Source: DATHTS01 sp965219305
Lineage (GTDB): Bacteria; Acidobacteriota; Blastocatellia; Pyrinomonadales; Pyrinomonadaceae
Assembly: GCA_965219305.1 (NCBI GenBank)
Contig: OZ244725.1
Location: forward strand, 3,534,001-3,598,000
DNA: 64,000 bases
Direction of reading: 5' to 3'
Made by a program: the position numbers and the translations under genes. Shown here in pieces: positions 16,872 through 26,670 of this stretch. Below the pieces are notes generated by a model, which saw nothing but the letters and a program-made list of their open reading frames with translations, did not search any database and was not told the DNA's origin. Positions within the stretch are counted from its first letter, which is position 1; each line of letters begins with the position of its first letter.

Positions 16872-17180
16872 ATGAACATTAATTCCATAGATTCATTTGC
16901 ACGGCTTGCGCCGACTTCTGCAAGCGGAAATACCTCGGTCGAAGGTTCACAAACTTCCGGCGGAGGTTTCGGTTCGCTCGTCAAAGATGCAATCGAATCG
17001 CTCGACGGTTCACAGAAAGCGGCGGAACAGGAAGTTTCTAAAGCAGTGACCGGCGAATCAACCGATCTGCATAAAACAATTATTTCGCTTCAAGCCGCCG
17101 ATCTGAAATTTCAACTCGGTTTGCAGGTTCGCAATAAATTGATCGGTGCTTATGAAGAAGTTATGCGAATGCAGGTTTAA
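16872..17180 (+). CDS. fliE: FliE, MS-ring/rod junction protein
   Basis: FliE joins the MS ring to the rod. The 102-residue product has the family pattern: a flexible Ser/Gly-rich N-terminus, a helix (FGSLVKDAIESLDGSQKAAE) and a C-terminal segment with DLHKTIISLQAADLKFQLGLQ, then VRNKLIGAYEEVMRMQV. Size and order (flgB-flgC-fliE-fliF) are canonical. Confidence 0.95.
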   Translation: MNINSIDSFARLAPTSASGNTSVEGSQTSGGGFGSLVKDAIESLDGSQKAAEQEVSKAVTGESTDLHKTIISLQAADLKFQLGLQVRNKLIGAYEEVMRMQV

Positions 17181-17264
17181 CCGCTGCATTTTGCCCGCGT
17201 TTAAGAAATCTCATCTGAATCTGATTTTTAATTCTTTAATAAAGTAAATATCTGAAATAAATTA

Positions 17265-18962
17265 ATGGCTTCTCCGTTAGGACAAATCAAAGAAATATGG
17301 AATCGTCTGCCGATGGCGGGACGTATCAGCACCATCGCCGCGGCGGTCGGCACGTTAGGTTTAATAATCGGAATGATTTATTACGCTTCACAGCCTGATT
17401 ACGGGATTTTATTTTCCGATCTGAAAGCCGAGGACGCGCAGTCAATCGTCGAAAAATTAAAAGCCGAAAATGTTCCTTACTCGCTTTCCAACAACGGCAC
17501 GACGGTTGAAGTTCCGAGAAGTCGAATCCCCGAATTACGCTTGCAGATGGCAGGCGAAGGAATGTTATCCGGCGGTCACGTCGGCTTCGATCTTTTCGAT
17601 AAGACGAGTTTCGGCGCGACCGATTTCGCCCAACAGGTAAATTACCGCCGCGCCATCGAAGGCGAACTCGGCAAAACGCTCGAAGGAATGGATGAAGTCG
17701 AATCCGCGCGCGTTCATATCACGCCGAAAAAAGAATCGGTTTTTACCGAAAAAGAAGAAGGCGCGAAAGCTTCCGTAATGGTTCGCGTCAAGCAAAACAA
17801 ACAGATTTCAAACGAACGGACGGAAGCGATTGTCAGTTTGATTTCCAGTTCGGTCGAAGGTCTCGATCCGTCGAACGTCGCCGTGATGGACACGCGCGGA
17901 CGTTTGATGACCAACGGCAGAGGCGGAAAAAACGCCGCATATAACGATGCCGGATTATTTCAGGCGCAGCTTGAAGCCAAACAGAAATTCGAGGCGGAAA
18001 ATGCCGCCCGCGTAACCGCTTTTCTCGAGCCGGTCGTCGGTGAAGGAAAAGTCCGCAGCGATGTCGCCGCCGATATAGATTTCAGCCAAATCGAGCAAAC
18101 CGAAGAAAAATACAACCCGCAGTCGCAGGTCGTCCGATCCGAGCAAACTTCACAGGAATCGCGCAATTCTTCAACGACTTCGCCAAACAACGTCGTCGGT
18201 GCGCGTTCCAATGATCCGACAACGCCGGCTCCGGCGGGCGGAACTGCTCCCGCTTCGAGCGGGAACGATCAGCGTGCGTTAAAGACGACAAATTACGAAA
18301 TTGACAAAACCGTCAAAAAAACGGTCGGCGGCGGCGGACGAATCAACCGAATGACCGTCTCCGTAGTCGTGGACAATAAATTGGTTGACGGCGCGGAAGT
18401 AGCACGATCCGCTAACGAACTCAAACAAATTCAAGACCTCGTTTCCGCCGCCGTCGGAATTGATGCAAATCGCGGCGATGAAGTCGTCGTGCAGACGATG
18501 GCATTCGATAAACCGGAAATCGGCGATGCCGCCGGACTCTCGTTTCTCGACCGCAATAAATGGCTCGTTTCAAGCGCGATCAAATACGGAGCGTTGCTTT
18601 TAATCGCCGTTTTCCTGTTCCTTTTCGTTATTCGTCCGGCGCGACGCTCTTTAAGATTAGCTATTGCTCCGCCGAATGAACCGCAACTGCTTCCCGCCGC
18701 CGAATATGCGGACGGCGAACGACGCTCCGAAGACGTTCAAGGTTCAAGACAACTCGAAGGCGGTAATTTTAATGAAAACGCGCCGATGATGACCGTTGCC
18801 GAAATGGAAGCGAATATGAAAGCCGAATTGGAAAAAACTTCCGTTCCTTTAAGTCAGGAAGCTCAACGCGCTCAATCAATGAAAACGATGATTTCCGAGG
18901 AAACCTTGAACAATCCCGAATTAGTCGCCGGAACAATAAGAAGCTGGTTACAGGAAGGCTAA
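17265..18962 (+). CDS. fliF: FliF, flagellar MS-ring protein
   Basis: FliF forms the inner-membrane MS ring on which the motor assembles. The 565-residue protein has two membrane helices (about 23-43 and 443-462) flanking the periplasmic ring-building domains. Conserved pieces include YGILFSDL, EGELGKTLEGMDEVESARVHI near residue 130, and VAVMDTRGRLM. The C-terminal segment NPELVAGTIRSWL (553-563) is the FliG-binding helix. A Ser/Pro/Ala-rich insertion lies around 300-330. It is followed by fliG. Confidence 0.96.
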   Translation: MASPLGQIKEIWNRLPMAGRISTIAAAVGTLGLIIGMIYYASQPDYGILFSDLKAEDAQSIVEKLKAENVPYSLSNNGTTVEVPRSRIPELRLQMAGEGMLSGGHVGFDLFDKTSFGATDFAQQVNYRRAIEGELGKTLEGMDEVESARVHITPKKESVFTEKEEGAKASVMVRVKQNKQISNERTEAIVSLISSSVEGLDPSNVAVMDTRGRLMTNGRGGKNAAYNDAGLFQAQLEAKQKFEAENAARVTAFLEPVVGEGKVRSDVAADIDFSQIEQTEEKYNPQSQVVRSEQTSQESRNSSTTSPNNVVGARSNDPTTPAPAGGTAPASSGNDQRALKTTNYEIDKTVKKTVGGGGRINRMTVSVVVDNKLVDGAEVARSANELKQIQDLVSAAVGIDANRGDEVVVQTMAFDKPEIGDAAGLSFLDRNKWLVSSAIKYGALLLIAVFLFLFVIRPARRSLRLAIAPPNEPQLLPAAEYADGERRSEDVQGSRQLEGGNFNENAPMMTVAEMEANMKAELEKTSVPLSQEAQRAQSMKTMISEETLNNPELVAGTIRSWLQEG

Positions 18963-19005
18963 GAGATAATTACAAAAATCATATTACCTATAATTTTTGA
19001 ATTTT

Positions 19006-20106
19006 ATGACACCGAGTGTAGAACAAACAATTGAAAACGTAGCAGTCGAACCGCCGAAGCAATTGATGGAAGCCGTGATGCCGCCGTCGCTGCCAGATCC
19101 GATTTCGGGAACGCGAAAAGCCGCAATTTTATGTCTTTCGCTCGGCGAAGAAGCCGCTTCGCATTTGCTGACATATCTCGAAGAAGAAGAAGTTCAAAAA
19201 CTTTCCAAAGAACTGGCGGTTCTGCCGAAGATCAAACCGGAGATGACCGATGGAGTCGTCGAAGAATTTCACCAGCTTTTACTGGCAAAAAATTATGTAA
19301 CGGCGGGCGGCGTAGATTACGCCAAGCGTCTTTTAATTAAAAGTTTCGGAGCGGAAACCGCCAAACGTCTGATGGACAAAGTTATGCACGCGCTTGAAGC
19401 TCCGGCGAGTTTCGAGTCTTTGCAGAGAACCGATCCGCAGCAGATTTCCAAACTTTTTCAGTCCGAACAACCGCAGACGATTGCCGTCGTGCTGGCACAT
19501 TTGGACGTTGCCACCGCTTCGAATGTTCTGCGTAATCTGCCCGATTCGCAGCGCGGTCAGATCGCTTTGAAACTTGCCAATCTGGAAAATGTTTCGCAGG
19601 ACGTAGTTAAAAGAATTTCACAGGTTTTAAATGAAAAACTTTCATCGGTCAGCGGCGGAATGGCGACCAGCAGCATCGGCGGCGTGCGTTCGGTCGCCGA
19701 TATTTGTAACCGTCTCGACCGCGACACGATGACTTTGATGCTTGAACAGATCGAAATTGAAAATGCGCCTCTCGCTCTGGAAATTCGCAATCTGATGGTT
19801 ACTTTTGAAGATGCCTTGCTCGTTGATGATCTCGGTATCCGCGAAATGATGCAGCGGGTTGATAAAAAGATTCTGGCACTCGCATTAAAAGGAACAATCG
19901 GAGAATTGCAGGAACGCTTTTTCTCGAATATGTCGAGCCGCGCAGTCGAAATGATGAAGGAAGAAATGGATTTTATGGGACAGGTCAAATTAAAAGACGT
20001 AAACGCCGCCCAGCGCGAAATTGTCGAAGTTATGCGCGAACTCGACGATCAGGGAGTAATCAATTTAGGAGGTTCGGAAAACGAAGCAGATCAATATGTC
20101 AGCTAA
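19006..20106 (+). CDS. fliG: FliG, flagellar motor switch protein
   Basis: FliG connects the MS ring to the C-ring and receives torque from the stators. The 366-residue product has the N-terminal GTRKAAILCLSLGEEAAS motif, the middle segment EQPQTIAVVLAHLD, and the C-terminal torque domain with MTLMLEQIEI, MFEDALLVDDLGIREMMQ-type residues and FFSNMSSRAVEMMKEEMDFM. ATG 19006 is preferred over an upstream in-frame TTG at 18997, though no clear ribosome-binding site is seen. The N-terminal extension of about 35 residues is longer than in E. coli. It overlaps fliH by 11 bases. Confidence 0.95.
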   Translation: MTPSVEQTIENVAVEPPKQLMEAVMPPSLPDPISGTRKAAILCLSLGEEAASHLLTYLEEEEVQKLSKELAVLPKIKPEMTDGVVEEFHQLLLAKNYVTAGGVDYAKRLLIKSFGAETAKRLMDKVMHALEAPASFESLQRTDPQQISKLFQSEQPQTIAVVLAHLDVATASNVLRNLPDSQRGQIALKLANLENVSQDVVKRISQVLNEKLSSVSGGMATSSIGGVRSVADICNRLDRDTMTLMLEQIEIENAPLALEIRNLMVTFEDALLVDDLGIREMMQRVDKKILALALKGTIGELQERFFSNMSSRAVEMMKEEMDFMGQVKLKDVNAAQREIVEVMRELDDQGVINLGGSENEADQYVS

Positions 20107-20836
20107 AATTGTCAAAAAACAAGCCGCCGCAGAATTTGTTCCGTTCGCTCTACCCGAACTCGGCACAAAGACGAATTTCCAACCCGGAACACAAAAATTC
20201 GTCTTCCCGACTCCGGCAAATATGGAAACGCTTGAGGAAATTCACACGAGTCAAGCACCGCAGGCGACGGTTGAGGATGTTATAAAAAACGCCCGCAACG
20301 AAGCCGCCGCAATTATCGAACAGGCGGAAAAAGACAAAGAAGCTATCGAGCAGGCGGCGCGTGAAAAAGGTTTGCTCGAAGCAAAAGCAACAGTTGAAAC
20401 TGAGATCAACCAGCGCGTCGAAGCGCAGACGACTCAACTTCGCGGACAATTGACCTCAACTATCGAACAAGTTTCCGCGCTTTCAATCGAAGTTGCCGAA
20501 AAAGTTGAAAAAGATGCGGTCGAACTCGCTCTGGAAATTGCTAAAAAGGTTGTCGGGCGCGAAGTTTCGCTTGACCGTGAAATCGTCGGCACGATGGTCA
20601 AAGTCGCTTTAGGAAAACTGCACAATCGTTCGGTTGCCGAAGTTCACTTGAACCCGGAAGATTTCGCTTTTGTGTCGGAAAATCGTGAAAAACTCGGTTT
20701 TCGCGGCGCACTCGAACTCGTCGAAGATAATTCCGTCTCGGTCGGCGGTTGTTTGATTCACACCGAAACGGGCGATATTGATGCCCGCATCGAATCGCAG
20801 TTTGACGAAATCGCTTACGGTTTATTGGAAAGTTAA
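20096..20836 (+). CDS. fliH: FliH, flagellar export ATPase regulator
   Basis: FliH is the stator-like partner that links FliI to the export gate. The 246-residue product has a Pro-containing N-terminus, a long central helix rich in Ala, Glu and Gln (about 60-150) and a C-terminal domain with ALEIAKKVVGREVSLDREIV and VGGCLIHTETGDIDARI. The AAIIEQAEKDKEAIEQAAREK region is coiled coil. It starts inside the end of fliG, 23 bases after an AGGAGG sequence, which is a long spacing. Confidence 0.9.
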   Translation: MSAKIVKKQAAAEFVPFALPELGTKTNFQPGTQKFVFPTPANMETLEEIHTSQAPQATVEDVIKNARNEAAAIIEQAEKDKEAIEQAAREKGLLEAKATVETEINQRVEAQTTQLRGQLTSTIEQVSALSIEVAEKVEKDAVELALEIAKKVVGREVSLDREIVGTMVKVALGKLHNRSVAEVHLNPEDFAFVSENREKLGFRGALELVEDNSVSVGGCLIHTETGDIDARIESQFDEIAYGLLES

Positions 20837-20859
20837 AAAGTTTTAGAAAAGAAACAAAA

Positions 20860-22167
20860 ATGCTTGCAGCTTATCGCCAAAAATTAGAAAAAATCGAACC
20901 GCTCAAATCAATCGGGAGCGTCGTGCGAGCCGTCGGTTTAATTATCGAATCGCAGGGACCGATGGTTTCGGTCGGCGATCTTTGTTATCTTTCCTCGCCG
21001 GACGGGAAACGCGAAACGATGCTCGAAGTGATCGGTTTTCGTGACAATCACGTTTTATTAATGCCGCTCGGACAGATGCCGCCCGTGCGCGTCGGAGATT
21101 CGGTCATCGCCGCCGGAGTCAGCAGCGAGATCGGTGTCGGCGAAAATCTTCTCGGCAGAACGATTGACGCGCTCGGTCGTCCGCTCGATAATTTCGGCGA
21201 GATCAAAACACAAGTTTCTTATCCGTTAAATCGAATGGCGAGCAATCCTCTGAGCCGCGCCAATATTGATACGCCGCTCGAAACCGGTGTTCGCGTAATT
21301 GACGGAATGCTGACCATCGGCGCGGGACAAAGAATCGGAATTTTCGGCGGTTCGGGAGTCGGAAAATCAACGCTTCTCGGAATGATGGCGAAGCGTTCGG
21401 AAGCCGACATCAACGTCATCGCGCTGATCGGCGAACGCGGGCGCGAAGTCCGCGAATTTATCGAAAACGAACTCGGCGAAGAAGGAATGGCGCGTTCGGT
21501 GATCGTCGTTTCAACTTCGGACGATACGGCTTTGGTGAGAATTCGTGCCGCACTTGCCGCAACCTCAATCGCCGAATATTTCAAAGATCAAAATAAAAAT
21601 GTTCTTTTGATTATGGATTCGGTCACGCGGTTTTGTATGGCACAGCGTGAGATCGGTCTGGCGGCGGGCGAACCGCCTTCGTCGAAAGGTTACACGCCTT
21701 CGGTTTTCGCGCTTCTTCCGAAACTTTTGGAACGTGCCGGAAAATTTGACGGCGCGGGTTCGATCACGGGATTTTACACGGTTTTGGTCGAAGGCGACGA
21801 TATGAACGAACCGATCGCCGATGCCGTCCGCTCGATTCTTGATGGACACGTTATTTTATCGAGAGCTTTAGCGGCGCAAAATCATTATCCGTGCATTGAC
21901 GTTCTCAACAGTGCGTCGCGTCTGTTTGGAACGGTCGCCGAAAAACATCATCGCACGCAAGCCGGACAAATCCGCGAACTGCTTGCTGCTTACGAAAAAG
22001 CCGAAGATTTAATCAACATCGGCGCGTATCAGGAAGGCAGCAATCCGGTCATAGATTTGGCGATTGCACGCCACACGGAAATTATCGGTTTTCTCAAACA
22101 GGAACGCGAGGAAGAAGCGCATTTCAGCGATTCGATAGACAAATTGCTGAACATTAAAACAATATGA
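20860..22167 (+). CDS. fliI: FliI, flagellum-specific export ATPase
   Basis: FliI is the hexameric ATPase of the flagellar type III export apparatus. The 435-residue protein resembles F1-beta. It shows Walker A GGSGVGKST near residue 162, the GERGREVREFIE motif, Walker B LLIMDSVTRF, and the export-ATPase segment GEPPSSKGYTPSVFALLPKL. Length is normal. Its stop overlaps the fliJ start by four bases (ATGA), so translation is coupled. Confidence 0.96.
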   Translation: MLAAYRQKLEKIEPLKSIGSVVRAVGLIIESQGPMVSVGDLCYLSSPDGKRETMLEVIGFRDNHVLLMPLGQMPPVRVGDSVIAAGVSSEIGVGENLLGRTIDALGRPLDNFGEIKTQVSYPLNRMASNPLSRANIDTPLETGVRVIDGMLTIGAGQRIGIFGGSGVGKSTLLGMMAKRSEADINVIALIGERGREVREFIENELGEEGMARSVIVVSTSDDTALVRIRAALAATSIAEYFKDQNKNVLLIMDSVTRFCMAQREIGLAAGEPPSSKGYTPSVFALLPKLLERAGKFDGAGSITGFYTVLVEGDDMNEPIADAVRSILDGHVILSRALAAQNHYPCIDVLNSASRLFGTVAEKHHRTQAGQIRELLAAYEKAEDLINIGAYQEGSNPVIDLAIARHTEIIGFLKQEREEEAHFSDSIDKLLNIKTI

Positions 22168-22616
22168 AGAAATTTAAATTTTCTCTGCAAACAATTCACA
22201 ATGTCCGCGAAATGCGGCAGGAAAAGGAAGAACTCGTCTTGTCGCAGTTGCAGGCGGAAGCGAATAAATGCGTCGAACGCATCAAGCAGATCGAACAATT
22301 ACAGCAGCGTGCAATCGAAGATTACGGCAACATTTTGCGTTGCGGCGAAGCGATGGATATTAGCGAAATTCAAATGCAGTCCAATCACATTTCGACTTTG
22401 GATCGGCTCAGACGACAGGAACTCGAAAATCTCGAACAGAAAAAACACCTGTGCCGAAATCAGCAAACGACGCTTGCCGCCGCCGCCCGTGAAGTAAAAG
22501 TTACGCAGAAATTACGCGAAACGCAGCAGCAACGCCATCGTATCGAACTCGACCGGCACGAACAAAACGCTTTAGATGAAATGGTTTCGGCAAATTACGC
22601 CCGTAAGATGATCTAA
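22164..22616 (+). CDS. fliJ: FliJ, flagellar export chaperone-escort protein
   Basis: FliJ is the central-stalk-like coiled-coil protein that activates export. The 150-residue product begins KKFKFSLQTIHNVREMRQEKEE, typical of FliJ, and consists of two long antiparallel helices rich in Gln, Glu and Arg. A late DEMVSANYARK segment is close to the family end. It overlaps fliI by four bases and precedes the hook-length gene. Confidence 0.88.
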   Translation: MKKFKFSLQTIHNVREMRQEKEELVLSQLQAEANKCVERIKQIEQLQQRAIEDYGNILRCGEAMDISEIQMQSNHISTLDRLRRQELENLEQKKHLCRNQQTTLAAAAREVKVTQKLRETQQQRHRIELDRHEQNALDEMVSANYARKMI

Positions 22617-22624
22617 ACACAGTA

Positions 22625-24997
22625 GTGAAAAACTTTGTAAATAAAATGATGAATATATTTTCTTTCGCCGCTTTCGACAATTTTAAAGAACAACCTGCGG
22701 TTAAGGGTGAAGCAAAACTGAAATCGGAAAATTTCACAGCCTTTTTCGATGTGAGCGTCGCATCGGCTGATTTTCGACCGTCGCAAAAAGAAGAAACGCC
22801 GGATTTGCAGGAATCTTTGACTGAAAATTCTTTCGTCGAACCGTCGCAGATTTTTCAAAATCAAAACGTCGAAAAAGATTTGATCGAAGTTCCGTCGGAA
22901 ACTGAAACTTCGCAAAATCTAAAAGTAAATTCGACGGAAATTTTGTCGCCGAAAGATGACGGCGTTTCTGAAAAAAGATTACCGCCGGAAATTTCGGTTG
23001 AAAATTTCGATAGGATTTCACTGCCGAAACATTCGTTTGTGGAAACAAGGAAAAATCTGGCGACGAAATTGAAAAATGCGTCCGTTCCGGTTTCCGCGCC
23101 AAAAGAAGAAATTGATTCGTTTAATTCCGAAACACCGATTTCAAGCACAGCCGATTTTCATATTAGAGGAGAAACAATTCTCGAAAATTCGTCTGTTAAA
23201 GTCGCACAAATCGTTCGCGGAAAAAGTTCGGATGATTTTCAAAAACTTCAAAATCCGGTTGTAAATTCGACGGAAGCTCCGGTTTCTGAAACTTCGATCA
23301 TAAATCAAACGGAAATTCTTACGCCCGCGAACAATACATTTCGTTCCTTTTCTACGGCGGAAATTAAATCGAATTTAACCGTTGCCGATAAAAATTCGTT
23401 AGATGTTTCATCAGTAGAAAATTTCGCAGCGGACTCGCCGGACGTTTCGCCGCTGAAAAGATTTGTTTTTGATTCGACAAAGATTCAGTCATTTGAAAAA
23501 CCAAGTTTGTTGAAAAATCCGGCAAAAGTTTTTTCGCCGGTGCAGAATCCGGTTCATACGGTTTCTTCGGCAGAAATAAAGTCGCAATTTATCAATTTTA
23601 ATTCCTTGAATTTAAAGGCGAATGAAGTTGACGTTAAAAGCGGCAACACAAAAATCTCCGCTTTCGACGAACAAATAACGCGGCGGACGAATTTAACTGA
23701 AACTTCGATAAAAGATTTTCCGGCTTCGCAGAAACAGATTTTATCGCTGCAGAATTTGCAGTATTCTGCGGATTTTGCGCCGCTTTCATCGGCTGAAATG
23801 CCGGAAAGTCAGGCGATTAAAGTAAATGAAAACGTAGCTGTCGCAGAAAATACGGAAATTTCAAATCATCAATCAAAAGATTTAGCTGAAACCGCAAAAG
23901 ATGTTTCTACTTTCGCGGTGAAGGCGCAAAGCGAACCATCGGAAACGGAAGTTAAATCCGACCAGCCCGAAACAACGGTTTTCAAGCGGGAGTATTCAAT
24001 AAGTCCTAAAGAAGACACGGTTTATGCGGAATCAACCGAATCGGATTCGTCGGAAATCAAATTGAATCCGCAAACACTTGACAGAAAATTACAAAAGCGG
24101 AAACTTGTCAACATTTCGATGACAAACGAGCCGGAGGTTTCCAACGTGACCGACATTTTCTCAAAACCGGAAGCGGAGATTTTCAGATTCAAACAAACCA
24201 CGGAAAATCCCGACTTGAATTTGCCGGGAGGAAGATTTTTTAAGAGCAAAACGAGTAATTCGATAGATAAATTTAATGAAAATATTTCAATCCGAAACGT
24301 AAATACGTCGGAAAGAGAACCGGCGCAATTCGAGCCGGAATTTAAGAAATCCTCAGTTAGAGCGGCGATAACGGAACCTTTGGAGATGAAAACAAATCGT
24401 GAAGTATTCGAAGCCGAAACGGTTGAAATGAAAATTTCCAAATCTGGGAAAAAAGCGGAAATCGCCGAAAATGATTTTTCGTTTAACTTCGACAAATTTT
24501 TGACATCCGCCGCCAAACAATCGAAGACGATTGAGAATGCACCGAAAACTCCCTTTGAGAATCACAGAATTTTCGAGCAGGTCGAACCGCAGGTTTTGCA
24601 AATAATTTCTTCGATGAACATCGAAAATGAGAAGAAATCAATGAAAATGCGGCTTCATCCGGCGGAACTCGGAGCAATTGAAATTAAATTAGAGAAAAAC
24701 GCCGAAGGCAAAATCGTCGCTCATTTTCAAACCGAAACAGAAGCGACGCGGCAAAATCTGGCGCAGAATATCGAGCATCTTCGAGATTCTCTGCAAAATG
24801 CAGGTTGGCAAGTCGAGCAACTGGACGTAACTTGCCAGCAATTTTCGCCGAACGGCGGCGATCAAAACGCAAATCATTCGCAAACCGAAAAGATCGAGCG
24901 GCAGTCCGAAAAGCAAACGGCGGTCGGGCGTGATTCGGAAGAAAAAAATGATTTGAAACCAAATGAATTAAACCGCTTATTGAGCGTCCACGCCTGA
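22625..24997 (+). CDS. fliK: FliK-like hook-length control protein, long form
   Basis: FliK measures hook length and switches export to filament proteins. Only the C-terminal domain (about 660-760) is conserved: MRLHPAELGAIEIKLEKNAE followed by ATRQNLAQNIEHLRDSLQNAGW and a Gln-rich end, typical of Flg_hook. The preceding 650 residues are Ser, Glu, Lys and Asn-rich, low in hydrophobics and probably disordered, acting as the ruler. At 790 residues it is about twice E. coli FliK. The start is uncertain: GTG 22625 or ATG 22646/22649. It sits between fliJ and flgD. Confidence 0.88.
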   Translation: MKNFVNKMMNIFSFAAFDNFKEQPAVKGEAKLKSENFTAFFDVSVASADFRPSQKEETPDLQESLTENSFVEPSQIFQNQNVEKDLIEVPSETETSQNLKVNSTEILSPKDDGVSEKRLPPEISVENFDRISLPKHSFVETRKNLATKLKNASVPVSAPKEEIDSFNSETPISSTADFHIRGETILENSSVKVAQIVRGKSSDDFQKLQNPVVNSTEAPVSETSIINQTEILTPANNTFRSFSTAEIKSNLTVADKNSLDVSSVENFAADSPDVSPLKRFVFDSTKIQSFEKPSLLKNPAKVFSPVQNPVHTVSSAEIKSQFINFNSLNLKANEVDVKSGNTKISAFDEQITRRTNLTETSIKDFPASQKQILSLQNLQYSADFAPLSSAEMPESQAIKVNENVAVAENTEISNHQSKDLAETAKDVSTFAVKAQSEPSETEVKSDQPETTVFKREYSISPKEDTVYAESTESDSSEIKLNPQTLDRKLQKRKLVNISMTNEPEVSNVTDIFSKPEAEIFRFKQTTENPDLNLPGGRFFKSKTSNSIDKFNENISIRNVNTSEREPAQFEPEFKKSSVRAAITEPLEMKTNREVFEAETVEMKISKSGKKAEIAENDFSFNFDKFLTSAAKQSKTIENAPKTPFENHRIFEQVEPQVLQIISSMNIENEKKSMKMRLHPAELGAIEIKLEKNAEGKIVAHFQTETEATRQNLAQNIEHLRDSLQNAGWQVEQLDVTCQQFSPNGGDQNANHSQTEKIERQSEKQTAVGRDSEEKNDLKPNELNRLLSVHA

Positions 24998-25024
24998 GCG
25001 GCAACAGATACGGAGATTTAACCA

Positions 25025-25318
25025 ATGAATATTAATGCACTTTCAATGGCGGATTCGGCAAACCGAGCCGTTTCGTCACAGCAAAACACGACCGGTTCGG
25101 AACGCGATATGTTTATGACTTTGCTGGTAACACAGCTCAAAAATCAAGACCCGCTCGAACCGCAGGACGGCACGGCGTTCGTCGCGCAACTGGCGCAGTT
25201 TAATTCGCTCGACCAATTGGTCGGCATTCGTCAATCTATCGAACAACTGACAGTCGCTTTACAGCAGCAGTCACAGCAACCACAAGGAACGGCTTCGGAC
25301 ACCGAGAAAACCGTTTAA
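25025..25318 (+). CDS. flgD: FlgD, hook-capping protein (short form)
   Basis: FlgD is the scaffold on which FlgE hook subunits assemble. The 97-residue product has the conserved N-terminal region: DMFMTLLVTQLKNQDPLEPQ, then FVAQLAQFNSLDQLVGIRQS. It stops at a Gln-rich tail, whereas many FlgD proteins exceed 200 residues with Ig-like and tudor domains. Short FlgD forms exist in some phyla, and the reading frame shows no sign of a frameshift. It lies between fliK and flgE. Confidence 0.92.
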   Translation: MNINALSMADSANRAVSSQQNTTGSERDMFMTLLVTQLKNQDPLEPQDGTAFVAQLAQFNSLDQLVGIRQSIEQLTVALQQQSQQPQGTASDTEKTV

Positions 25319-25379
25319 TTAAGATAACAAACTAAGAAAAAACAAATTCAGTAAAGAAAAATAAAGGAGATTTAACATT

Positions 25380-26645
25380 ATGTCATTTTCATTTAACGCA
25401 GCACTTTCAGGCTTAAACGCCAATTCCAACGCACTTAGCACAATTGGAAACAACATCGCTAATGCCAACACAATCGGTTTTCAAAGCAGCGCGGTAACAT
25501 TTGCAAGCGTTTATTCCAGCACCAACGGAGTTCGTCTGAACGGCGCGGGAAATTCGCTTCAAGTCGGTAACGGCGTGCAGACCGGAGCCGTTCACACGAA
25601 TTTCGAGCAGGGAAATCTGAACGAATCAACATCACCTTTACACGCCGCCATTCAAGGCAACGGATTTTTCGTCGCAAGAAATTCTGACGGAACAACCAGT
25701 TATACGCGCGCGGGAGATTTTACCGTTAATAACAACGGATATTTGGTCGCTTCAAACGGCTCGCAAGTTCAGGGTTATTTGGCGCAGAACGGAACGATTC
25801 CGCCGGGCGCACCGCTGACTTCGCTGCAAATTCCAATCGGACAGACAATCGCGCCGTCAACTACGACGCAAGCGACTCTGCGTTTGAACCTCAATGCTGA
25901 TGCCGCCACCGATTCGAGTTTTAACGCGACGATGCAGGTGTACGATTCGCGCGGAACGGCGCGGACGATGAATGTTTCTTTCACGCGTCAGGCGGACGGC
26001 AGTTTTAACGCGACCGGAACGATTGACGGACAAGCCGCACAGTTTGCTGTTGACGGCGGCGCGGCTTCATCCGATCCCGTTAGTTTTACTTTTGACGCGA
26101 ACGGAAATTTGACATCGCCGCAATCGCTTTCCGTCGTTCCCGATCAAACACAATTAAACGGCGCAGTGTTGCCTTCAATCGCCCTTAACTTGCGCGAACC
26201 GAATGCCGACGGAACGCCCGGCGCGTTCAATATTACAAACTATTCGCGTCCTTCGGCACTGGCGGCAACGACGCAGGACGGCTATTCGGCAGGCGAATTA
26301 AACGGCGCGGCGGTTGATCCGAACGGCGTTATTTTCGGTATTTTCTCTAACGGGCAAACACGCGTTATCGGACAATATGCCGTAGCTACTTTTAATTCCA
26401 ACGAAGGATTAGTCAAACTCGGCGGCAATATGTACGGCGAAACGATTTCTTCGGGACAGGCAACGGTCGGAACACCGCAAACCGGCGGACGCGGCGCAAT
26501 CGCCGGCGGTTATCTCGAACAAAGCAACGTTAATATCACCAACGAATTCGTCGCTTTGATCGAAGCTCAGAGAGGTTTTCAATCCAATTCACGGGTTATT
26601 ACGACTCTTAACCAAACTTTCCAGGATTTACTGCAAATCATTTAA
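25380..26645 (+). CDS. flgE: FlgE, flagellar hook protein
   Basis: FlgE is the hook subunit. The 421-residue length is close to E. coli FlgE (402). N-terminal motif ALSGLNANSNALSTIGNNIAN, a NTIGFQSSAVTF continuation, the LHAAIQGNGFFVARN segment and the C-terminal NVNITNEFVALIEAQRGFQS with RVITTLNQTFQDLLQI are all present. AAAGGAG precedes ATG 25380. It is the last gene of the sigma-54 operon and is followed by the motA promoter and a hairpin. Confidence 0.96.
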   Translation: MSFSFNAALSGLNANSNALSTIGNNIANANTIGFQSSAVTFASVYSSTNGVRLNGAGNSLQVGNGVQTGAVHTNFEQGNLNESTSPLHAAIQGNGFFVARNSDGTTSYTRAGDFTVNNNGYLVASNGSQVQGYLAQNGTIPPGAPLTSLQIPIGQTIAPSTTTQATLRLNLNADAATDSSFNATMQVYDSRGTARTMNVSFTRQADGSFNATGTIDGQAAQFAVDGGAASSDPVSFTFDANGNLTSPQSLSVVPDQTQLNGAVLPSIALNLREPNADGTPGAFNITNYSRPSALAATTQDGYSAGELNGAAVDPNGVIFGIFSNGQTRVIGQYAVATFNSNEGLVKLGGNMYGETISSGQATVGTPQTGGRGAIAGGYLEQSNVNITNEFVALIEAQRGFQSNSRVITTLNQTFQDLLQII

Positions 26646-26669
26646 AGTTTTGGTGTTTCCTGCCGATAT
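26643..26669 (+). promoter_or_regulatory. Sigma-28 promoter for motAB
   Basis: TAAAGTTT (26643-26650), an 11-base spacer and GCCGATAT (26662-26669) match the FliA consensus at 15 of 16 positions. The -35 box includes the last base of the flgE coding frame. Transcription would begin near 26675, inside the first arm of the following hairpin. Confidence 0.88.
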
Positions 26670-26670
26670 G

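Noticed and set aside
24022..24516. Minus-strand open frame of 164 codons inside fliK
   Set aside because: It lies in the disordered Ser/Glu-rich part of FliK, where codon bias leaves the reverse strand open; no ribosome-binding site or domain was seen.
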